Assembly: GCF_007655135.1 (NCBI RefSeq)
Contig: NC_045134.1
Coordinates: 19,306,568 to 19,370,567 of the forward strand
Reading direction: 5' to 3'
From: Punica granatum
Lineage: Eukaryota; Streptophyta; Magnoliopsida; Myrtales; Lythraceae
Length of the DNA: 64,000 nt
Part shown: positions 11,406 through 21,954 of the stretch, one piece after another
How positions within the stretch are numbered: position 1 is the stretch's first letter
Layout: each line of letters starts with the position of its first letter
Notes under the pieces: model-generated
Told to the model about the DNA's origin: nothing
The model's database searches: none
Seen by the model: the letters and a program-made list of their open reading frames with translations, nothing else
Translations under genes and position numbers: made by a program

Positions 11406-12227
11406 TTCACGGGCTTCCCTGTACGACCCAAAAGGAACGAAAACCGACCCGATTAGTGTTGAAAGGGAACCGAGGAGAAGAGGTGAATCGATGAAGTTAA
11501 CGGGATCGCGAGCTCAAGGAAATTCGGGCGTCGGCTGGGAGTAGAATCCTCGAGCAAGCTATGAGTGTTGGGGACGAGTCGTGGGGTCGTAACACCGAGG
11601 AGCTAAGGGAATCCGGAAGGTCCCGTCTTCCCCAAGTCGAGCTACGGGTTCTTTTCTTTTTTCTTTCGAAAAACCCAGAGGGAGAGAGAGCAAGAGAGCG
11701 GACATTCTTTGTGGGGGAGTCGCGGCTTAGGGTTTTATTATTTTTATTCTTGCCGAATGTGTTGCCCTTTTTTTCCATAATGAGCTGCGATTTTTTTCTT
11801 TCCAAAATGAGTTATGGGTTTCCTTTTATCCGGCTGAAAGAAAAGAAGAAGAGAGGTGAAGAATGTGGCGGCTACGGTTTCGTTTTCTTTTTCCTTCCAT
11901 TAGGGTTTTCAGTTTTTTTTTTAGGAAGAAGGAAGAAGAGAAGGAAGAATCGGGGAAGAAGGAAGGAACGAGGAAGATGACAAAATAGGTGGGGGGATTG
12001 AGGGGCAACGGTCAAAGTTGACCGTTGCCTCTGACCCCCTTTTTTTTTTGAAAAGGGGTCAGCAGTCGATCAGACAAGGTCTGACCGACCTTGACCCATC
12101 CGTCTTGTCGGTCAGACCAGCTCTGACCGACCTGACTTTTTTTTTTTTAAGAAAAGGTAATAAATTGGAAAAATAACGATTTTGCCCCCCTGGAGCTGAT
12201 GGACCGAAATGGGGTGCTGACAATACC

Positions 12228-13245
12228 CACACAGGTTTCACACCCAACATTTACTGCTTTCGGGTTTCACACCCAACATTTACTGCTTTCGGGTTTCACG
12301 CCCACACAAGTTTCACACCCATACGGGCTTCACACCCACACGGGTTACACACGCAACATTTACTGCTTTCGGGTTTCACCCCAAATGGGTTACACACGCA
12401 ACATTTACTGCTTTAGGGTTTTACGCCCACACGGGTTTCACACCCACACGGGTTTCACACCCAACATTTACTGCTTTCGGGTTTCACACCCACACGGGTT
12501 ACACACGCAACATTTACTGCTTTCGGGTTTCACACCCAACATTTACTAATTTCGGGTTTCACACCTACACGGGTTTCACAACTAACATTTACTGCTTTCG
12601 GGTTTCACACCCACACGGATTACACACGCAACATTTACTGCTTTCGGGTTTCACACGCAACATTTACTGCTTTCGGGTTTCACGCCCACACGGGTTTCAC
12701 ACCCACATGAGTTACACACGCAACATTTACTGCTTTCGGGTTTCACACCCACACGGGTTTCAAACCCAACATTTACTGCTTTCGGGTTTCACACCCACAC
12801 GGGTTACACACGCAACATTTACTGCTTTCGGGTTTCACACCCACAAGGGTTTCACACCCAACATTTACTGCTTTCGGGTTTCACACCCACACGGGTTTCA
12901 CAACGAACATTTACTGCTTTCGGGTTTCGCACCCACACGGGTTACACACCCAACATTTACTGCTTTTGGGTTTCCAATCCACTCGAGTTTCACACCCAAC
13001 ATTTACTGCTTTCGGGTTTCACACCCGCACGGGTTTCACAGCCAACATTTACTATTTTCGGGTTTCATACCAAGACGGGTTTCACACCTAACATTTACTG
13101 CTTTCGGGTTTCACACCTACACGGGTTTCACACCCACACGGGTTACACACCTAACATTTACTGCTTTCGAGTTATACACCCAACATTTACTATTTTCGAG
13201 TTACACACCCCACATTTATTGCTTTTGGGGTTTTAAACTCACTTA
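12228..13245 (+). repeat. Modular minisatellite in 3' UTR of element 2
   Basis: About 1 kb is made of two modules: a 29-base core, AACATTTACTGCTTTCGGG plus a TTTCACACCC-type end, and a 17-base linker, ACACGGGTTTCACACCC or its ACGGGTTACACACGC variant. They combine into units of 29, about 46 and about 63 bases. More than 20 cores are present, less regular toward the right. The array sits just left of a polypurine tract and LTR, the place where Tat/Ogre elements are known to hold variable tandem repeats. Long open frames through it are a side effect of the repeat and are not genes. Confidence 0.85.
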
Positions 13246-13566
13246 AGTAACACACCTTTCATTAAGCTCCGCACTTTTCATCAAACTCAACTCTTTCAGT
13301 CAAACTTCACACTTTTCTCAAAGTTTCGCATTTTTCATTAAGCCCACTTCACATTTTGACATGCATTTCCTTTATGCACCTTCCTATTTATTGCAAGGCT
13401 TGCCTATGCCTTATTTCGTTTTTTTCACCTGGCATTTAGGTACGGTATTTCCCACATATCCAAAGAAAAAGAGGAAGACAGTCTTGGGAGAAGCCATATT
13501 GGACATCACGACCAAAACGGGGTTATTCTATATCTTTGGCCGAATCCTCTATCAGAGCATCCAGCC
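13246..13566 (+). other. Remaining 3' UTR of element 2
   Basis: This non-repetitive stretch lies between the minisatellite and the polypurine tract. It begins with a few degenerate CACTTTTCATCAAACTC-like repeats (13245-13345) and has no convincing coding content. The coding part of element 2 is not present in the window. It is interrupted at 12222 by the LTR of element 1. Confidence 0.6.
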
Positions 13567-13580
13567 AAAGAGGGGCAAGC
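13567..13580 (+). promoter_or_regulatory. Polypurine tract of element 2
   Basis: AAAGAGGGGCAAGC directly precedes the TGTCAGCACC start of the LTR. A purine run at this spot primes plus-strand DNA synthesis, and its position shows that the following LTR is the 3' LTR of a plus-strand element. Confidence 0.75.
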
Positions 13581-15154
13581 TGTCAGCACCCCATTTTGGT
13601 CCACAAGTCAAACAATGTGCGTCAATAGCAAACAATGCCACGACTTGAGCGTTGTCACAGAAGAAGGCTCCACAGAGCGAGAAATCACTATTCATTCTCA
13701 ATTCAGCAAAATCAAGCAGATGACATGTACACACGACAAAAGGATTCCAAGGGTCACCAAAGAGCAACAGAGTGACTAGAGAGCTCAACAACGTTCAAAA
13801 CCGGCATTTCCAGCATACCACGTGGACATCCCTATTTTCCGATAACTCGCTCGTCCATCGGAAGATAGCCAATATTGGACTTCAAAAATCCACATCAATG
13901 CCAAACAGATGAAAAGTATCTTCAAACGCATTTCGTAAATCATCTGCTCTATACAGAGCAACTTTCTGTATACAGACAACTTTTCAGTGGAAGTCCAACA
14001 ATGCCGGTTTCTTAGAGAAGAGTTAATTCTAAATGTCAGATGCGGCCATGCTCTACAAGCATACAGAGCACAAGCAATACTTCAGATGGTCTATTGGAAG
14101 CCACACAGACACTCCAAATGACTTCCAAGTGACAAAACGGGCATACCCATCTTCGAAAATGCATAACCGGAGATTGATCTGACGGAATTACGACAAACGA
14201 AGTTCGTACTGTATTGCCCTGAAAACTCTAGCAGACATTCACAATTGGGCAAAACAGACAGCAGAGCCCTTCTCAGTTTCCTGAGTAACCTCCGAGGAGC
14301 AGAAATCGCCATTTTCAATGGAAATGCATATCCGGAGGTCCTTTTTACGGAAACTTGACGCTAGGTGCTTACCCTACACAGTGCTAGCCTTCCCAAGGCT
14401 CAACGTGAAATCGTCGGAATGAATCACACAACTCATCTGGACTTCCCGAGCAGTGCTTTAGAGGTCTCAGATACACTTTTCAAGTCCTTAGAGATCAAAT
14501 CTCGACAAACGGAGATCACAATGATTTCCAGAGAGCCCAAGCAACTCAGAAAACAATCTGAGAAATTCAGTTTCGACCTCCTAGGACATCTCCGGCTCCA
14601 CATTTGCATTACCGGATTAAGGGTCAATTGTTCACGTTGTCTGACAATTCATGTCAAAATGACCAATGTGAGATGCAGACACAAGATATGCTGTCAGAAG
14701 CGAACAACTTCGCTCTGGTCACCTATAATGAGCAAAACCGGCTTTCGAGCCTCATACGGACCTGAGGCATTTTTCCACGAAAATTGCCAATCCTGGGCTC
14801 ATTAAATCCGTTTTCTCACGTATATCGACAATTCGACCTTCAATTTGAACCACGAGCTTCGAATGCGCGATCAATCGAGATTCGAGCTTCCTCCCGACTC
14901 AATTCCAACCCAAGCGGGACCCACGACATCTTCTTCCCTTTTGCTCAAGACAAAGCTAGCCAAGTTGCATGCAAAATATCTGGCTTTCTCCTTCTTACAC
15001 TCAACCATCACTATCCATGCATTCAATGCTCTTAACTCTTCTCCATGAAAAATACTTGGATGACATTCATCTTTATCTTGCTTAGAAAATTCGGATCTCC
15101 CTAAGCCTTGCCTTAATCAAGCTTTTCTTCACTTAATTGCTCATTAACTTTGCC

Positions 15155-15161
15155 TATATAT
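15155..15161 (+). promoter_or_regulatory. Possible TATA box in LTR of element 2
   Basis: TATATAT lies in a CT-rich context, followed about 35-100 bases later by CTTCTCTTCTTGCACAC and purine-rich leader-like sequence. This resembles a retrotransposon LTR promoter. Position alone supports it. Confidence 0.4.
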
Positions 15162-16364
15162 TGCTCCAAAGTGATTAAGCTAATCACTTCTCTTCTTGCA
15201 CACTCTCTCCAAGCTTTCTCCCTCAAGAAAAGCTCTCAACTCCATAGCCAAAACCAACAAGCTTCAATACTTCAAAACCAAGAGAGAAAAACCGAAGAAA
15301 ACCCCAAGAAAGCTTTGAGTTCTTAAGTCGGAAGCCGATGTTCATCATCCCGACTTAAGTTCGAAAATTCTCAAATTCCATGGACCACATGTTTTGGACC
15401 CAAGGAGTTCATTTATGAACTTAGATTTTTGGTTTGAAGTCATTTGCTCATTATTTCAAGTTGATTTCTTCATTTCGGGTGAAGGACGTGCTCTCGAGTG
15501 AATAGTACACCCGTCGCCGCGACCCCAGCCGCACGCCCGCGCGCCCGCACTGTTCCTCACGCGTACAGCAGCGCGCCCGCGCGCACAGCCGCGTGCCAGA
15601 CGCCCGTCCATGAGCCAGACGCCCATCTGCGCGCACGCTCGCACGCCATACACCCGTCTGTGTGCACGCCCGCGCGCCAGACGACCGTCCGCCCGCCAGA
15701 CGCCCTGGGCACACGCTCGCGCGTTCCAGCGCTTCGCCCGCGCGCCCCCATGCCCATCCTTCCCCGAATGTGCATCCTTTGCACCCGAGCACCCTTCCAA
15801 GCGTTCAACCGAGTCACCCGACTCTCAAACACTTCCCCGACTCTTTCCTCGTATCCCGAGGCTAGGTAGAACATTCTCGACTTAAAGGAGTTAGGGCCTT
15901 CTATATTTTTGCATGGCTATGGAGTGATATGGAGTATATGACATATTCCATATGCAAGATTAATTTTTATTCGTTTTCACGTTATATTATGCATGCTTGT
16001 CATCATATAACATGTTAGCATGTTGGTAAACATTTAGATCGTCACTCGGAAGACCATCCCGACCTGAAACAAGCAAAAGAGCTCTCGGGTTTGCCTCAAG
16101 AAGAGGTGACCGAGGCTTGGCTTGCTTTCCTCGGGTTAAGATTGGCCTTCTTAGACCGATCCAAGTTCGATTCCCGAGTTTCCTCGTGTTTTTCCACGTG
16201 CGTGAAGTCGATATTGTTTTATCGATTCCATACATAACATATTTATGCATGCTTGTATGTTTAAATGCATTTTGCAAAATCATAACAATACCGCCTTTAT
16301 AAAATACGTGTTATTTATCATGTTTAACGTTTGTCCATACGAGTCGAACCCGACCCATAGGACG

Positions 16365-16455
16365 CATTGCACTTAGGGTCCAACGCCCTATTCATCGATC
16401 ACAGGGTTCAACGCCCTGATCAACACCTACAGGGTCCAACGCCCTATTCAGTGAG
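16365..16455 (+). repeat. Triple GGGTCCAACGCCCT repeats in LTR of element 2
   Basis: Three copies of AGGGTCCAACGCCCTATTCA or a close variant occur about 30 bases apart. The core is an imperfect palindrome (AGGG...CCCT). A related motif, read in the opposite direction, occurs in the LTR of element 1 around 9281-9335 (GGGCGTTGGACCC). Confidence 0.6.
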
Positions 16456-17339
16456 AGCACTCGAATTTCAGTTTATCGGTTTTTCCCTAAACTCATGTTG
16501 AGTTAGAGTGGAATAATAACCGAATACGAGTCGACTGAGATTCGCCCCTCTGTAATTTATAATTTTTTGTATTTTTCTGAGAGTATTGTAAGGGTTTTTA
16601 TCTTGTACGTTCATTTTGTAAGAATCTCAGTCGGTAAGTAAACGGTCCGAGAGTCGAATCATTCGAATCGGTTTCGTGCTTGCCCAGTCAAAAGTAAATC
16701 CGAGATTTCGTGGTTCTGGTTCATGCAGGAATTCAACCTCCACGGTTTGATGAACTGTAATGCAAGATTATGAACCAATTCCCCGACACATAGATTTACT
16801 TCTCTTTCGGCTTCTCAACCGATATCGCTTAATTTATCGAATTTACGGTGTCAAAACGTGCGAGTCGAGCGCAATTTAATTCACGCAATAAATAATTAAA
16901 ACATGCAAGCCTAGCAAGCCAGAGTACCGAAAGGGCGTGCGGTATATAGGCTCGCACGTAACATGAATCCCCGAACTCGGACTTTCCGATTCCTTACAGA
17001 CCATTGCCTTAGCAAAACCAGGTGTTCCATACTCCTAGACCCGGGTAACTTATCCGCCCTCGACCTTCGGGTCGTAAAATGATAAGTGGCGACTCCTTCT
17101 CACGCGTATCCGTCATGCATCCCCAAGAAGGTGGACACTCCTAAGCCGCGCGATCCAAAAGCGCGCATGCGGGCCCTGACGAGAGTCCACATTCGGGTCC
17201 GTGCACCACTGATTCTACTATTCTGCAATTTTGAACCCGATTCAGCCACGATTTTGCCTTCTCGAGTCATGTCATGGCATGGAATCAGAATCGGTGTCCA
17301 CCCCTTAAATCGTAGAATCGTACGACTCTATGATTCGAA

Positions 17340-17731
17340 TCATGATTCTAATAACCATGATCAGAAAAGTCTATCACAATTCCGTCACTGATCCATCACA
17401 AAAGTCTATCGCAATTCCATCACTGATCCGTCACAATGTTATCATCAATTCGTAACTAATTCGTTACTAATCGGACACAATCTATCACCATTTCTGACGA
17501 ACTATCGGGTTCCCTTCTTAGAAATCTATAAAGGATTTTATGATGGAATATATACGTCACAAAAATTTGTGACCGAACAGCCCATCACAAATCATGACTT
17601 GGAGCATTAGAGACTTGGTTTTCAGCGTCGGAATTGTGACGAAAATTTCCGTCACTGATACCTTCATTGATGGAATTTCGCGCTTCAGTGATGGAAATTT
17701 CCGTCATTGAAAGCCCTTTTTGTCTGTAGTG
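17340..17731 (-). mobile_element. CACTA-type DNA transposon end (fragment or short non-autonomous copy)
   Basis: The right end, read on the minus strand from 17731, begins CACTACAGACAAAAAGGG and is followed by several copies of a short subterminal motif (TGACGGAAATTTCCATCACTG-like, seen as CCGTCACTGAT on the plus strand, near 17383, 17420, 17650 and 17700). CACTACA ends plus subterminal repeats are the mark of the CACTA (En/Spm) group. No matching left end was found by eye, so the left boundary is approximate. No transposase is encoded. It lies inside or beside the LINE fragment that follows. Confidence 0.55.
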
Positions 17732-17905
17732 TTTCCTATTCCAGCAAACCCCATCTACTCCTACATACACCATGGAAGTTGTCAATAGGTCAGGAAGTAA
17801 AACAGCTTGACTATCAGAACTCCTGGGCCATATCCATTCTCCATTCTTATACATAGTGGACGGAGTAGCAACAACGCCCAAGGTAGGAAAAACATTCATA
17901 ACCCC
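17732..17905 (-). pseudogene. LINE-type reverse-transcriptase polyprotein fragment
   Basis: The minus strand encodes a short peptide including GEWIWPRSSDSQAVLLPDL and GVDGVCWNRK. This resembles the region between RT and the zf-RVT domain of plant LINE polyproteins, where W-x-WP-x-ARS and D-x-x-W-N motifs recur. The frame is open for about 60 codons and is cut at its C-terminal side by the CACTA end at 17731. Its N-terminal side joins directly to the U6-like sequence. Identification rests on motif memory and is moderate. Confidence 0.5.
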
Positions 17906-17990
17906 TCTCAATTTGTGTGTCATCCTTGAGCAGGGGCCATGCTAATCTTCTCTATATCGTTACAATTTTATCGAATGCCTCCGAAGAGAC
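17891..17990 (-). pseudogene. U6 snRNA pseudogene
   Basis: From 17990 leftward the minus strand follows plant U6 snRNA for about 85 bases: a GTCTCTTCGGAGGC start, the CGATAAAATTG block, the invariant AGAGAAGATTAGCATGGCCC core and CAAGGATGACAC. It differs from the usual U6 at about ten sites, lacks two bases after GACAC, and departs from U6 after GAGA, where LINE-like sequence begins. No plant upstream sequence element (RTCCCACATCG type) is seen beyond 17990, only AT-rich DNA. A working U6 gene would need that element and a TATA box at a fixed spacing, so this is a retrocopy rather than a gene. Confidence 0.85.
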
Positions 17991-20260
17991 GAATTTTTTA
18001 TATTACGAAAATATAATGCAATTTTTGACTTTATATAGTTCTACACATTTACTATAATTATAATTAATAAATAGATGCAAAAAAATAGTTCACTTTTACT
18101 TTTTTTCTTATTATGATATAATTCATAAAACGATCATAGAATTTATATAATATATCCTTAAGAACAGAAATAACCTCATCTATGTACAAAATAAATATGT
18201 TTTATTAATATGATGTAAAAGTGAAAATAGTGAAGAATCTTAAATTATGTATTTTCATTCCAGCTATATTAAATTTATATAGTTTAAAATCCACATTAAC
18301 AAATATTGTTGAATTCAATTTCTTATATCATTATAAATAAATGGAATTTTGTATCGTCAATTTTTGTTTATAGAGTCTGTGCAATGCGCGGTTCTAAAAA
18401 CCATGTCTAATGTATAAGATTTGACACAATAGTAAAATTGCATAAAACAACTATTATTCCATAATTAATGAAACAATAAGCACTTGAAGCACAAAAACAA
18501 AACAAAGAAACATCAATAAAATATTATTTTCTCATAAAAATTCTACGTTGCAATTATTGTATGGGATAATTACCTTTTTAACCGTTCGATGACCAATTAA
18601 CAACACAAAAGAAATTAAATTTTATAACATAATTGAAAATTTATTAAAACTGTTCAGATTTTTACATTTTTATTGAGATTTATAGATCACGAATAAATCC
18701 TATTATTATTGTAATTTAAATTAAATTAATTATCAGTATTGATATATAAGTAAATTTATGATTTTACTATATATATCTTAAATAATTTAACATATTAAGA
18801 AAAATATTTCATGTCAAAAGAAAAATTGAGAAAAATTGTACCAATTTTTTAGAAAAAAAGAAAATAACAAAGTATTTTGTTTTATTATTTTTTTCAATTA
18901 CATAGGGAGGTCCATGGACATAGTACAATGAAATTAAAATCTTAATGGTTAATAAAACAGTACGAGGTGTTTCATTGAGTATCAAACATTATACCTCTAG
19001 ATTATCAGGTGAGAGCATGTGCTATGCGCTACACCCTTTTTGATGTCTTTTGTTTTATTATTCATTAACGTGGATTTGACATTATCTTTTCAAGAGTAGT
19101 ATGTTTTGAAAAAAAAAATCAAATTTCCTAAAGAATCACCAAGTGAATGTTGAATTATGGAAACAAAATTGTTGAATTTGCAAGATAATTACATACAAGT
19201 AATTAATATCAACGCTACAAATGCATGAGAAATTTTCATTTCGCCAACTGATTATGCGTGACGGAGTCTAGCGATTGACCCAACAATTATATATTTTACA
19301 TAGATTCATCAATGTAGTCATGCTAATATGATTCTAATTATGAAAGGTTTTTTTTTTATGTTAAAAGAGTTGGTTATTTAGACCTATAATTCTCTTTGTA
19401 AAAAAAAAAAAGAGGGAGTTGCTTATTTATAGACAACTTGATTTTCAATGGACCAAACAAAACCACAATTCTTCCCTCTACAAAATGTTTTTCAAGTAAT
19501 ATACATGAACTTGATGCCTCATATGCATGGATGTGAGCTAGCTTCTAGAACTCCGAAAAAAAGCCAAAAAAAAAATTTGTCTCTGTGTGTGTGTTAGTAA
19601 GCTCAGCTAAGCTCAGCTATACGTTAGTATTGATTCTTGAACTCTGTGTGTGTGTTAGTACTTCTTAAGAACTCGTTAGAATGAAATATTTAGAGCATCG
19701 TAATTGAAGAATTGAAGGGATTAGAGCTCTTGATATATCTAATACTTAGGTGGTAGAATTGGTTGCAATGGCAATGGCAGTAGGGGATTTTCTTTTGCCT
19801 TTAATTATTAAGCAACTCTTTCAAATTGGCTGCTTCCTTCGAAATGATTAGTGGCTTTAACTATTTATCTATAATTAGGAGCCCACGGGTTTTGAAGGAG
19901 TTTTCTTTAAGGATGATGTGGCACCATTTGTCATATTATATATACATATATTTGGACAGTAAGAGCTTGATATAACTTAGTGATTTGTCATGTTTATGAT
20001 ATATAGGGACCGAAGAGGCTGAACCCTTGCATCCGGAAGACTCAACTCGTTGAGTTATCTCTTGGGGATCTTTGTAAGTACTCTATTCCATTGTGAAATG
20101 ATATCCCTATAATATATAATAAATTAGGAAGAATAGTGTGACAGATTGCTACTCGAGAATTTAGTTGTTGATATATTGTTTAAAAGTATGTTGTGATATA
20201 TGTGAGAGTACTGGTATTATTGTTTGATTATAGTATTGAAACCATTGACCCGGTAGACTA
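17991..20260. other. AT-rich intergenic DNA
   Basis: This stretch has no reading frame longer than a few dozen codons and no recognisable gene on either strand. It contains runs of A or T (for example near 19110 and 19400) and isolated TA-rich tracts. A GTGCAATGCGCGG word near 18378 is reminiscent of Helitron hairpins but lacks the flanking CTAG. Confidence 0.6.
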
Positions 20261-20264
20261 TGAA

Positions 20265-20775
20265 TTGGGCTTGATTGATAGCTAGACTAGGTGGAATATA
20301 AATAGGGGCCTGATTGGCCACTTCACTCGGGAATATAAATAGAGGCCTGATCGGCCGCTAGATTTGGTGGAATATAAATGGGGAATTGATCGGCGGCTAG
20401 ACCTGGTGAAATATAATGGCTGCATTTCTATACTATTAGGTAATAAGTAAGTAAATTAGCTGACTACCTCTTTCTATCCCATCTTCATCAATGCTATTGG
20501 TGTGGAATGGTGATTTCCCCATCTGTCTGTAGCGGGGAAAGCCGCTTGAAGCTTAGCCTGTCAAAGACAAAGAAATATACCTTTCTAGACATCAATTGGG
20601 CATATCATTCAAGTTTGAGTACCAGCAGTTCCAACTTCTACTCTTCCTCTTGTTGCTGCTTGCTTGCCCGAATCTCCTACTCCTATTAATGATCGAAAGT
20701 CAGGCCGCTGGAACCAATGAAATATAAATAGGGGTATGATCGGCTTCTAAACTCGGCAGAATATAAATGATGGTA
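20265..20775 (+). repeat. Dispersed short repeats of an AATATAAATAGGGG-type unit
   Basis: Four diverged copies of a unit of about 45-60 bases, carrying GGAATATAAATAGGGGCCTGATCGGCC-like sequence and a TAGACTTGGTGG-like end, are clustered at 20270-20430, with another at 20720-20770. The stretch between holds no gene. Such repeats suggest the remains of a transposon or LTR, but none can be named. Confidence 0.45.
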
Positions 20776-21112
20776 AACTCTTACTGCTAGAGGTTCATAG
20801 GCGACCCCCGCTTGTGAGATATGGGTTATGAGAGGAAGCGGGAAGAAGTGGATGATTTACTTGAAATATGTAGGGTCAAGGTACCGTTACAATTCTGCCG
20901 TGAGGATTGTGATCTTGTGGCTATATTATTGTTGCTTGAGATTGACTAGTGTTAATTGTTTGAGGGAATATGCTGGTATTGGACTTGAATTATTATAGAA
21001 TATGAATATATGTGATTATTTATGTATACGATTGATTGTATGTGAATTTATTATAGTATATTAGTTTATTTTGCTTTGGAATATAGTATTCACTGAAATG
21101 CAGCTCACTCCC

Positions 21113-21115
<3 letters not shown>

Positions 21116-21143
<28 letters not shown>
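21116..21143. repeat. TA microsatellite
   Basis: Fourteen uninterrupted TA/AT dinucleotides. Confidence 0.95.
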
Positions 21144-21144
<1 letters not shown>

Positions 21145-21147
<3 letters not shown>

Positions 21148-21950
21148 ATGACTTAGAGGCTAGATCAGTGGGGGAGAAACTTTTGAACATCGGGGATCAA
21201 CGTGAAGATTTTTGGCAGCTAGATCTACTCCGAGTTTAGGAAGTAAGCATATGTAGAATGATGTTAATATGTTATGACCTGAAAATTTTATTTAGTTATC
21301 CTATGGGTGATACATGATGATCATGCCAGTTGATCTTTTGATATGGTTGTTTTTTTTTGGAGATGCATAGCAAGTTATTGATTGGTATGGAATATTAGAA
21401 ATTTTAGGGGAAACTTCGTCAGAATTTCGGGTCGTGGCAAAAAATGACTAAGCTTAATAAAAAGTTGACACATGGAAAGCCCATCATGAAACTTATCTAA
21501 AATTATATACTATTTTTAATTCACTAGTAATCGATTATCAAATTCTATTAAAATGTAAAAATTATGGAAAAATTTACGGGTATAATTTTGTGAAAATTTC
21601 TGGATGTTATAAAAGAGTGTTCGAATAGCGGCACCTAAGAAACGCTATGAAACAATTTTCAGGTTATTGCACTGAAATGATCTTAAGAATACAACCAATG
21701 TTAGTTGACTAGCTCGTACACTGTAAATGTCGATAATTAGGGAGTAAATGTAGCGCCTTGTAGGTCCTTAACTAGCTGTCAATGACTAGATTAGGGTATG
21801 AAGTTCTTACTAATTGTTTATTTGCTCCTTATCGCAGAATATTCGGTGGATGAAAAAGATGACAAAACAAAGGCTTTTTGAGCATCTGTCAGCAACACTA
21901 CCGCAGGTCATGATCTAGTTCGTAGTCATTTCAGATGCCTGCATATTCAC
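21145..21950. other. Intergenic DNA, gene not recognised
   Basis: No coding frame of note is present. A phrase near 21400-21440 (CTTCGTCAGAATTTCGGGTCGTGGCAA) resembles LTR ends of some plant gypsy elements, but no partner LTR, primer site or polypurine tract was found, so it is not called. Confidence 0.4.
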
Positions 21951-21954
21951 TTTG

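Larger units (their letters stand above)
1..12222 (-). mobile_element. Tat/Ogre-type Ty3/gypsy LTR retrotransposon, 5' part, cut by window edge
   Basis: Read on the minus strand this stretch gives, in order, a 3.5 kb LTR (12222 to 8709), a primer-binding site (8705 to 8688), a leader, a separate ORF1, then gag, protease, a short intron, reverse transcriptase, a weak RNase H, a second archaeal-type RNase H and the beginning of integrase at the left edge. Known Ogre/Tat elements share this order: an extra ORF before gag, an intron between protease and RT, dual RNase H, long LTRs and a tRNA-Arg primer. The reading frames carry many in-frame stops and at least one frameshift, so this copy is defective. 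The integrase core, 3' UTR and 3' LTR lie outside the window. The outer LTR end abuts the repeat array of another element, so the five bases after 12222 (ATACC) are the predicted target-site duplication; its partner is not visible. Confidence 0.88.
8709..12222 (-). repeat. 5' LTR of element 1 (about 3.5 kb)
   Basis: On the minus strand the LTR opens with TGTCAGCACCCCATTTCGG at 12222 and closes with GGGTGCGCACA at 8709, next to the primer site. The last 370 bases (8709-9080) are strongly similar, as reverse complement, to 16845-17208, the end of the other LTR, including the shared words CGACCTTCGGGTCGTAA and GAAAGGGCGTG. The middle parts of the two LTRs are not alignable by eye, so they come from different subfamilies. 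Internal repeats lie at 10430-11040 and 11195-11400. Low-complexity T/A runs at 11640-12160 lie near the 5' end of the LTR. Confidence 0.85.
13581..17208 (+). repeat. 3' LTR of element 2, Tat/Ogre type (about 3.6 kb)
   Basis: It starts with TGTCAGCACCCCATTTTGG, nearly the same as the start of the LTR of element 1, and ends at about 17205-17208 in GGGTCCGTGCACCA, matching the end of that LTR in opposite orientation. No primer site follows it, while a polypurine tract precedes it, so it is a 3' LTR. A TATATAT box lies at 15155, a GC-rich CGCCCGCGCGCC stretch at 15520-15770 and short repeats at 16365-16455. The exact last base is uncertain by a few positions. Confidence 0.83.

Noticed and set aside
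11494..12010. Lys/Arg/Phe-rich frames in the LTR of element 1
   Set aside because: They follow from A/G- and T-rich low-complexity LTR sequence, open on both strands, with no conserved motif.
12228..13245. Resemblance of the regular repeat array to a CRISPR array
   Set aside because: The spacing modules are themselves repeats, not unique spacers, and the window is plant nuclear DNA.
12199..13246. Two long plus-strand reading frames encoding repeated GFHTQHLLLSGFTPT-like peptides
   Set aside because: They are the translation of the minisatellite, whose unit lengths happen to keep the frame open for a while. There is no start context, no known domain, and the array lies in a retrotransposon 3' UTR.
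15451..15885. Several overlapping long frames on both strands in a GC-rich stretch
   Set aside because: GC-rich low-complexity LTR sequence (CGCCCGCGCGCC words) lacks stop codons by composition. The Arg/Ala/Pro-rich peptides have no family.
17585..17923. A 112-codon minus-strand frame as a gene
   Set aside because: It runs across the junctions of a U6 pseudogene, a LINE fragment and a CACTA end; it is a chance composite of three mobile-element pieces.
17891..17990. A functional U6 snRNA gene
   Set aside because: There are too many changes in conserved U6 positions, a two-base loss, a missing 3' end and no upstream sequence element.
21400..21440. A possible solo LTR end near the TA microsatellite
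   Set aside because: One LTR-like phrase was seen, but no opposite end, primer site, polypurine tract or duplication.
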